Source: Carposina sasakii (taxonomy: Eukaryota; Arthropoda; Insecta; Lepidoptera; Carposinidae). Taken from it: a stretch of DNA of 64,000 nt. The stretch covers positions 8,164,716 to 8,228,715 of the forward strand of contig CP053163.1 in NCBI GenBank assembly GCA_014607495.2, given 5' to 3'. The position numbers and the translations under genes were made by a program. The notes under the pieces were generated by a model, which was not told the DNA's origin, did not search any database, and worked only from the letters and a program-made list of their open reading frames with translations. This document shows positions 56,776 through 64,000 of the stretch, piece by piece; positions within the stretch are counted from its first letter, which is position 1, and every line of letters starts with the position of its first letter.

Positions 56776-57562
56776 ATGACGTCACATTATTCGTCGTTTA
56801 GTATTAAACGACACGAATATTAAGATTTTGCTAGCTTGTAGTTTGTATTCTCTGTAAATCGTAAACGGTAAAATTCAGATATGCCATTCTTATTGATACC
56901 TAGTATTTAAAAATAAAGTGAATTAAAAAATCAAAAAATCCGACTGCTTAAAAAAGAACCAAATAATGTAGGTACATAATAAAAAACTGAAAAGAAATAA
57001 AACAGTCGGGTTTTTGGATTTTTTAAATTATGTTTTTTTTTATTTTATACTTTTTTGTTATGAGTACCTAGCTACTAATAGGTAGGTTCAAGAAACATGC
57101 TCAACATGCTCGGCAGCGAGTAGTTTTCATCTTGCTGCTGTCTAAAAACTTATATGGAAAATGGTTGTTACGCAACTTTCAATCGATATAGATTCTAAAC
57201 GGTTAGTTGAATCGAAAAATGTTGAGAGAAACATAAAAATGATTTTTAAATACCTATTCAACGATATAGTTTGTCGACTTTAATTTTTTTTCATTTTCAC
57301 AAAATGGCGTCCAGTAGTCGCCATATTGGATTTTCACTAATGTCATGTCTTTAGTGACACTCGCCGGACTAAGAGGAATCGATTGACGTACGAATAAAAA
57401 AAAATCGGCCGAGGCGTTGGGTCTGTGTAGTGCTTCAAAGGAACATACATACATACATATGCTGTTAATTAAACACAATACGACTCCTTTGCGTCGCGCA
57501 GTCGGGTAACAAGATTATGCGCGGTCTCTATTGAATGTCGTAATGTAGGGTATGTCTACGTA
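56776..57562. other. no feature seen
   Basis: AT-rich; no assignment. Confidence 0.3.
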
Positions 57563-57612
57563 TCTGTCCGTAGTATATGCTACGAATCACAGCGTCGTAG
57601 CATGCTACGAAG
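57563..57612. repeat. imperfect hairpin, TGTCCGTA arms
   Basis: TCTGTCCGTAGTATATGCTA faces TAGCATGCTACGAAGTACGG then ACA with small bulges. Confidence 0.5.
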
Positions 57613-59197
57613 TACGGACATAGTGGCTAGAATTTAGTTTGAAGTTTTATAGAAAATATCCTCTAGTATACAAATAGAGTTCACAGACCCCCACTAAAAC
57701 CTTAACCAAATACACAAAATATTGTATTTTGGGTACATATTAAGCAATATCTTTAAAAGTTTCAAATAAATTCATTACAATCAACGAAATTCGTACAAAT
57801 TGCAACAAAATGTCAGCCTTCCATAGTATAAACAATATTAAAATCGTAGTAAAGTACACAATTGCAACACGAAGTCCCAAATGCACCACAATATTTGCAA
57901 TAAACAAGACTACACCGACTAGCATTACAACCCCAGCATTTAAGCCTATTTTAGCGAATTGCCATCAAATTGAACGCTAGTTAGCGTAAAATGTATGCAC
58001 GCCTTGCTTACCGCAGCTTTCTATCTAACATATGAATATATTTGAATAATTCACATAGGCTCGTTGGCGGCGCTTTGTCGACTGCCTCTAACGAGCGATG
58101 ATAATAGCCAGATATTGTATAAAAAATTACCACACCTCACGCGAAATTTGTTACGTACGTTAACTAAAGCTTACGCTGTATGACTACCATTTAGATAAGA
58201 GAAGAACACGTGTTATGTTCGTATCTTACCATGGTGTTTTACTGAATTATTTTACCTATACATATATGTCGGAAACTCGACTGAGACCACAGTTTCCATT
58301 ATTAAAAACACGATAAAACTTCAAGTAAAAGTTTAATTTATATTACACAAAAGAAAACATTGCAAACACTTAGTTCCATCAGACGTCCATATTGAAGTCC
58401 CCCCAAATCATTTAGCCAATCCCCTTGCATATCCTATTGTGTGGACTAGGCATAGCTAGTCAATTACATAACTTTAACATTTATTTCTCCTCTTATATAA
58501 TATTAGAGTAACCATTATAAAACTAATAAATAGAACAATTTAATATTAGAGTTTACATGTATTATTTAACAATGACCAGCTACTTTTGATATAAAGATTA
58601 TTAAAAGAAGTCTAATATTATGGAAGCTCGGAGTCTCCTCTTGATAAACATCCTAACAATACACATTTGTATTAAAAGATATTTATTCTAGAGTAACTAT
58701 TTTCACCAGAAACTTACACGATTTACAATAATAAATTCAAGAGGAATTACTTATATATTGAAATACTAATATAATCATTCTAACGCATCCTTTTTATAAA
58801 AGTTATTCTAGTTCATAAACTTGAATGGCGCCATAGTATTTAGCTATAAACAATACAACTGATATTTAGTTCATATCTAATATTTTATCACAAATCAATA
58901 ATGGGATTATTAAAGATAACTATGCACGTAATTACTGTTTAAACTACGTATTTGCATTATAAATAGGTAAATGAAACTAAACAGTACTAATACAGATAAA
59001 CAGAGGGCGCCACAAGATCTACCAGAAACTCTATGACCAGAATCCGTTTCATGAAATAAGTCCTATGTATGGTTTCGGAACTAACATATCTTGTATGCAG
59101 TTACACGCATAACACAAAGCAACTAGCGTCATCGTTCAACGGACATATTTGATGAAACTCACTCTTGATGTCATTCTCTTTCTACGCTCGCGCCCAT
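57613..59197. other. no gene seen
   Basis: A short inverted motif, GCTCGTTGG facing CTAACGAGC, at about 58063-58099 surrounds GCGGCGCTTTGTCGACTGCC. Otherwise AT-rich with nothing assigned. Confidence 0.35.
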
Positions 59198-59420
59198 ATA
59201 TACTATACTCCGTCCGCGTGGACTACAGAAAAAACAAAATGTCGAAATTATCCGGGATAAAAATATTTTCCTGGAATAAAAAGTAGCCTAATTCTGATAT
59301 AAGTCTGCATTATTGTGAAGTTTCATCAAAATCCATTTAATAGTTTTTGCGTGAAAGAGCAACAAAAATCCTTACATACATACATCCTCACAAACTTTAG
59401 CGTTTATAATATTAGTAGAA
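59198..59420 (+). repeat. CGTCCGCGTGGACTACAG repeat
   Basis: Head CTCCGTCCGCGTGGACTACA, middle AAATTATCCGGGATAAAAAT and AAAAAGTAGCCTAATTCTG, tail AATAGTTTTTGCGTGAAAGA and CATACATACATCC to TTTATAATATTAG. Full-length-looking relative of 42868. Confidence 0.6.
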
Positions 59421-59422
59421 TA

Positions 59423-59805
59423 CTGATGGTGTAACAGAAAGGGTGTGTAAGAAAAAACTAAATACTATAAAAATAGCGTACCGTAGAGAACCCTGACCCT
59501 TAAATTAGAGACTTAAATGGCATGTTTATTTGCATGGAGAAAACCTAAAAAAACACGGCCGATTGGTCATAGGTCCTGGGTTCGAATCCCGGTAGGTGCA
59601 AACATTGATGTGATGAATATCGATGTTTGTTTCCGAGTCATGGATGTTTATATACTTATCTATGTATTTATATACCATTGCTTAGTACCCACGACACAAG
59701 ACCTTAGGGAAACAATGTGTTGTGAAGTGTGTTTGGGTAAATGTATAATTTCGTGTGTCAAATATTTAAGATATATTCTCTATTAGTGGGCCATTTTCTT
59801 AGGAT
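59423..59805. mobile_element. decayed MITE-C enclosing a SINE-2
   Basis: GATGGTGTAACAGAAAGGGT and GCGTACCGTAGAGAACC form one end, TTCTCTATTAGTGGGCCATT the other, with the SINE between. The outer ends are mutated. Confidence 0.4.
59545..59725 (+). mobile_element. SINE-2 (tRNA-type)
   Basis: Box-B region GGTCCTGGGTTCGAATCCCG then GTAGGTGCAAAC, followed by TGATGAATATCGATGTTTGT, TTCCGAGTCATGGATGTTTA and CTTAGTACCCACGACACAAG. The box-A half is reduced to ACGGCCGATTGGTCATA. A common lepidopteran SINE form by memory. Confidence 0.65.
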
Positions 59806-60244
59806 ATAAACCGGTGAGCATGTGTGAAGAACATAATGAATGCGGACGAGGCGAAAAAGATAGGTTTGGAATGTACTAAATCTCTCTGTCTCTGTCTACC
59901 CCTATAGTACACAGGCTTTAGGGTATGTATGTAACGTAATGTATGTTTCATATTGTTACATGCAGTGTGTTTTTCTTTGCACTTTTGGTCCGCATGTCAT
60001 AATATTCATCCGACATGAGAAGGACCTAACTTTTTTTTTTTAATTAAAGCACAAATACTAGCTATTTTATTAACAAGAATCATGCAAATTAAATTACTTT
60101 CTCATACTTCTTGCTGAAATTTCCATGATAATATAGCAATAACCAAAGTTAGTCTAAACTTTAAAATACTCTCAGAACTATTTAAGTATTCGCTTAATAT
60201 TACTTTAGTCTACAAATATGTTCAACAACTATGTGTAAAGGCGC
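59806..60244. other. unassigned
   Basis: CTCTCTGTCTCTGTCTACCC near 59880 is a low-complexity repeat piece. Nothing else. Confidence 0.3.
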
Positions 60245-60316
60245 CAAATAAAGGGCGCCAAAAATCTAATTGTATTCTTTGTGAAATAAATAAAAAAAAA
60301 AAAAAAAAAAAAAAAA
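60245..60316 (+). repeat. polyadenylated retroelement end
   Basis: CCAAATAAAGGGCGCCAAAA contains an AATAAA signal; about 45 bases on, a run of over 20 A follows TTCTTTGTGAAATAAAT. A retroposed 3' end is the simplest reading; the body upstream was not identified. Confidence 0.5.
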
Positions 60317-60317
60317 C

Positions 60318-60480
60318 TATCTTCTTCTTCAGCCTATTGCAGTTCACTGCTGGACATAGGCCTCCCCCAGGGCACGATGCTTCTGCCACAGAAGGGGTTT
60401 TGCCCATAGACACCACGGTGGGCAGGCTGACCGCAGTCTGATTTATGGACTATGTTGCCATCACGGGAGGCGCTGCTGCC
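60318..60480 (-). mobile_element. SINE-L, 5' truncated
   Basis: (TTC)n tail then CAGCCTATTGCAGTTCACTG, TGGACATAGGCCTCCCCCAG, CCCATAGACACCACGGTGGG and CACGGGAGGCGCTGCTGCC, where it stops. It meets the poly(A) of the previous element head to head. Confidence 0.6.
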
Positions 60481-60569
60481 ACTATATGTAAACTATATAC
60501 ATCGACAATTTTACCTGAAGTTGGAAAACTTTAAGCCTAACCTAATAGGCATTCACAACATTAATCGAT

Positions 60570-60720
60570 CCTGTGCTGAAATGAGGCTTTATTAAAATAC
60601 GCTAGATTTAGGTACATCTGACCCTGCTTTGCTAAACGTGGATGTAGGATGTCATTCACGGTCCTGCTGTTCTGACTACCCCATTATCGAGAACCCAGCC
60701 ATAAGTGTACTATATGTAAG
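60570..60720 (+). repeat. interspersed repeat, 34985 family
   Basis: ATCCTGTGCTGAAATGAGGC, GTCATTCACGGTCCTGCTGT and CTGACTACCCCATTATCGAG match the order at 35700-35860. Confidence 0.4.
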
Positions 60721-62028
60721 TACGCATGTTAAATTTTTAAATCGCAATCCTAACATTTCTACTCAAATATTTTTCACCTAATAATGATCCCATGTACACA
60801 CTCTACTCTGCCAGCTTCTGTCATAATATTTTAGTGTAATTTTCAAACATCATACAAACCTATTTCAGAGTAAAATATAAAGCAAATATCATTAATGTTA
60901 ATAAGCTAAGTAAAAACACAAGCTTCTAGAATGTAGGTACGCAGTAAATGGATACCACTTTGGAGATTTTCTTCTCATTTCCTTTGATGTCCGTGTAACT
61001 TGTCAGCTATCATTTCATTACCAGTACGTAATGCGAAGAAACAAAATGGAAGGTATTTTTTGCGCACAGATGAGGCAATTCTCTTGATTATTATGTGGCC
61101 TACTGTCGTTTCTAATGATAACATCAAGGAAAACGACACGAGCGACGAGACAGTGAAACAGAATAAGGTTATTTCGGATCGAGAGAGTTATTTTTTTTTA
61201 CTTACGTTAAGTGGCTTATTTTAGTATTTGAAAATGGAATCATAGAGTTCGATGATTTTTTAGTGTACGGAATTTAAGACAAGAATGCACAATCCGCTTT
61301 TAAGCAATCTCTTACACCAAACGACTGTGAAGTCTATCAAGTATAAAATTTAATCGAAGTAAAGTTCAATCAAAAAACGGAAAACTGTTCACGAAAATAA
61401 CGAGAAAACCTTCAAGTTTAATTTTGCCAAATTAAGTTTAAAAGTTGTTTTATCAAGGTAAATTACATTCAAACCGTTTCTCAAACCAGTTTCATAGTTG
61501 AGACGTCACTGTCACGAAAGCCTGGTACCAAGTGAATGATGGATGAAGATGAGAAACATTAATTTAAAACTTACACGCCGACCTTGCTTAGAATTTCATA
61601 AGCAAACGAGCGAAGATGTAGGTTAATCTCCTGTTAAGAATAAGAAGTTAAACTTGGTTTTTAACAGGAAAAAATGTTGATAATGTACCTTTTCCCCAAT
61701 TTCACCCATAGTTATAGAAAAATTAATATCCAGTTACTATTATATCTAGAGTTATTATTAGATCGATATCGAAATTCAAATAAGGAACACTTGTTCGCTC
61801 GGCTAACCTATTTTTTTAGTAAATGCTTCTCTTTATAGGAAAAAGTTAAATAGTTTTCTTTCATCTTTCACATTATTTGCTGTCATTTTACAAAAAGGGA
61901 AACTATAAATAGGTATAACATTTTTTGCGATAGTATACCTACGAGTTGATTCACTATTACAGTAGATGGCACTGATTTAAAGGAATCGTAAGTTTTAATT
62001 ATTTTTAGGATTTGTTTTTGGAAGAGGA
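60721..62028. other. no gene supported
   Basis: A 74-codon frame at 61000-61224 (MSAIISLPVRNAKKQNGRYF) has fairly normal composition but no motif, no partner exon and a poly-T disruption near its end. Otherwise AT-rich. Confidence 0.35.
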
Positions 62029-62032
62029 ATTT

Positions 62033-62062
62033 GGTAAAATAAAATAAAATAAAATAAAAATA
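62033..62062 (+). repeat. (AAAAT)n microsatellite
   Basis: Repeated AAAAT/TAAAA pentamers. Confidence 0.8.
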
Positions 62063-62121
62063 AAAAAGGTGTGTACTTGTGAATATAATAAAAATAAATT
62101 ATAGCAATTTGTAATCAAAGC

Positions 62122-62379
62122 TTACCGCGTGGTGCCGGCAGAGTTTGTACCACCCCATTCCGGCCCGGGGGTACCTATCGTACGAGGTAATTAAGGATTT
62201 TCGGGAGGTGGGTAGCAGCGCCTCCCGTGCTGACAACATAGTCCAAAAATCAGACTGCGGGCACCAACCCGCCCGCCCAGCGTGGTGACTATGGGCAAAA
62301 ACCCCCCATGGCAGAAGCCTTGTGGCGTGCCCTGGGGTGGCCTACGTCCAGCAGTGGACTACAATAGGCTGAAGAAGAA
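62122..62379 (+). mobile_element. SINE-L, complete copy, 258 bp
   Basis: Perfect 11-bp duplication GTAATCAAAGC at 62111-62121 and 62380-62390. Same length as the 56.5-kb copy. Starts TTACCGCGTGGTGCCGGCAG and ends GGCCTACGTCCAGCAGTGGA, CAATAGGCT and GAAGAAGAA. It inserted immediately next to the start of SINE-1. Confidence 0.75.
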
Positions 62380-62390
62380 GTAATCAAAGC

Positions 62391-62655
62391 GGTGATAGCC
62401 CAATGATTTAGACGTGCGCCATTCAGTCGGAAGGCGTGGGTTCGAATACAGTTATGAACCTGTACCGAACTGAATTCATTTTATATATGGATTTTCTAAA
62501 AAAAATATCAATTAGCTATACCCGATGAGGATTGGCGTCAGGTGTCAGGCAGGCAGTCGGCCGTAAAACAAATACTAAATCTTTGGCAATGTGAGTTTCA
62601 AAAGAAACCGTATTTCGCCGACCCCGTAAATATTGAAACAAGATCAGGAAGATGA
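62391..62655 (+). mobile_element. SINE-1, unsplit copy
   Basis: GGTGATAGCCCAATGATTTA (box-A side), GTCGGAAGGCGTGGGTTCGA (box B), CCTGTACCGAACTGAATTCA, GGCAGTCGGCCGTAAAACAA, GGCAATGTGAGTTTCAAAAG and an end at CAGGAAGATGAT before an (AAAT)n tail. The head is tRNA-derived in layout. It serves as the reference showing that MITE-A interrupts the copy at 2.1-2.6 kb. Confidence 0.7.
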
Positions 62656-62685
62656 TAAAATAAATAAATAAATAAATAAATAGCC
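62656..62685 (+). repeat. (AAAT)n microsatellite tail
   Basis: AATAAATAAATAAATAAAT follows directly on the SINE-1 end. Confidence 0.8.
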
Positions 62686-62798
62686 TTTTTATTTTCCCAT
62701 GCAAAATTGTTACATATACATTTAAAATAGATTGAATTAAATTAGGATTAATAATATGGTAAAAAAAAATTAAATTAAAATTATAAATTCATGCATTC

Positions 62799-62915
62799 CT
62801 AGGTATAGTTTTGGGTCCCTCTTCGGGTGAAGGCCTCCTCCAGAGCTTTCCAAGTACTCCTATCTTGGGCTTTTTGCATCCAGTCTCTACCTGCTGTTTT
62901 TATCACGTCGTCAGG
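62799..62915 (-). pseudogene. LINE C-terminal fragment
   Basis: Minus-strand PDDVIKTAGRDWMQKAQDRS, TWKALEEAFTRRGTQNYT and a stop, 38 codons plus stop, without interruption. It is the terminus of an RTE-like LINE related to, but distinct from, those at 1.7 and 54.3 kb (EEAFTRRG in place of GEAYVQQW). No upstream RT sequence is attached. Confidence 0.65.
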
Positions 62916-62944
62916 AAGATGATATCAATTCGTAATTCATTCTT

Positions 62945-63250
62945 AAACTAGGTAGGTACTAACTAGGTTGGTCCCTTTTGAAAAGCAGCGCTGCTTGCAA
63001 GGTAGGCACGCCTATCTTGTCTTAACAGCATCGAGCTGAAAAGGGACCCGTTTGGCGGTTGGACGTACACGGGACTGACAGGCTCCAAATAGGGCACACA
63101 GTTCTACTTACTGTCCTTCGTTTCATGTTGCTTCTTACTTCTTTTGATCTGTATTCCTACCCTATTTCTATTGTCCTTTTCTATGTTACTTCTGTCCGTG
63201 TATGTGTAATTTTCAAATAAAAATCTATTCTGTTTATTCTATTTCTATTC
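62945..63250 (+). repeat. retroelement 3' region with TTCTA tail
   Basis: GGTCCCTTTTGAAAAGCAGC, CTGAAAAGGGACCCGTTTGG, GTTCTACTTACTGTCCTTCG, then AAATAAAAATCTATTCTG and a TTCTATTTCTATTCTA tail. An AATAAA signal followed by a simple tail suggests a LINE or SINE end; family unknown. Confidence 0.4.
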
Positions 63251-64000
63251 TATAACTACTAGGTACGGGTAGTATCTAAACAACTCAGTATATAGGTATG
63301 TGCCCGAACTCGAGTGCCTATTTAACAAATTGGCCAGACAAACAAGACCGAAGACTAATTATATGCCATTTCCAAAGTACACACTTCAACAGCCAAACTG
63401 TGGAGTCACCCTCCAATTTTAGCTACTACAAGTCGTAAAACTTATTTGCATATTACGAAATATAATACCTAGGTACGAAGCCATTTGTTAGGTAAAATTA
63501 GAAAACATGCGAACGTAGTACATAATAGAGTTTCCAACAAAATTGGAAGTCTAGTTTTTTCGCGTTCCTGTGAGAATTTAGGCATATAAATAATTAAATA
63601 AATAAATATCCTTTCTACCTACACTCTCAAAGCAGCATACATTAGGCCTTCAAACATGAATTCAAAAAGTAAACAAAAGAAATATCTGCAATCGAAATAG
63701 CGACGATTAAAATGGGGATTCCTCGTTTATTATTTCATGTGTTATGCGAATGCTTCTAAAATATGGTCCTTGAATGTATTGTGCAGTGCTGTTATTTTTT
63801 TACTAAATAGGTCACCAAAATTAAACGAATAATTTTATATTTGAGACAAATTTGTAAAATATATTGGAAGGTAACTTGTATAACTTACATTTTTTCGATT
63901 TTTATGATTTTTTTACGTGTATATTTGATAGGTCTGAGAATAGGTCGTAAACAATTTTTTTAATTCCTACCGCCCAATAAGCGACATCCAAGCGAGCGGA
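63251..64000. other. no feature seen
   Basis: AT-rich to the window edge; nothing assigned. Confidence 0.3.

Noticed and set aside
61000..61224. 74-codon frame MSAIISLPVRN...
   Set aside because: No motif, ends in a poly-T disturbed region, no supporting context.

Overview
The window is AT-rich nuclear DNA of an animal, most likely a moth or butterfly (Lepidoptera). The case rests on its interspersed repeats: LINE tails ending in GGCCTACGTCCAGCAGTGG and a GATGAT-type tail, repeats headed by CGACTTCGTCCGCGTGGA, tRNA-like SINEs, and TA-flanked CAGGGTG miniature elements. I found no convincing host protein gene, tRNA, rRNA or CRISPR. Nearly every open frame is short, lacks domain logic, or lies inside a repeat. 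The species and chromosome cannot be told from the sequence.

Layout. 1-0.3 kb holds two 97-bp LTR-like direct repeats around a hairpin. 1.3-10.1 kb is one very large inverted repeat, with arms of 4150 and 4600 bp and a 59-bp spacer; each arm carries the same LINE tail, SINE split by a MITE, and CAGGGTG MITE. The right arm is longer by many small insertions, and one stretch of it contains interleaved LINE/SINE-tail sequence, so it may be a fold-back read or miscorrection artefact. 12-31 kb is a scatter of MITEs, LINE fragments, a tRNA-like dimer and SINE pieces. 34-46 kb holds a P-superfamily transposon remnant (966 bp, 8-bp target duplication, start of a THAP domain) and three pieces of one LINE family. 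47-64 kb holds more MITEs, a GC-rich retroelement insertion, a LINE RT relic, and two complete 258-bp SINE-like units with perfect target duplications.

How the parts relate. The 258-bp unit ends in the same roughly 70 bp as the coding end of a LINE whose decayed copy lies at 54.0-54.4 kb, which fits a SINE mobilised by that LINE. The CAGGGTG elements duplicate TA (Tc1/mariner-like). The ACGT-rich palindromic MITE duplicates TAA/TTA (PIF/Harbinger-like). Nesting gives relative ages: the palindromic MITE is younger than the SINE it splits, and a CAGGGTG MITE is younger than the LINE 3' end it splits at 26.7 kb.

Limits: repeat families were matched to each other by eye inside the window and to family knowledge by memory; no database search was possible. 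Coordinates of diverged repeats are approximate.
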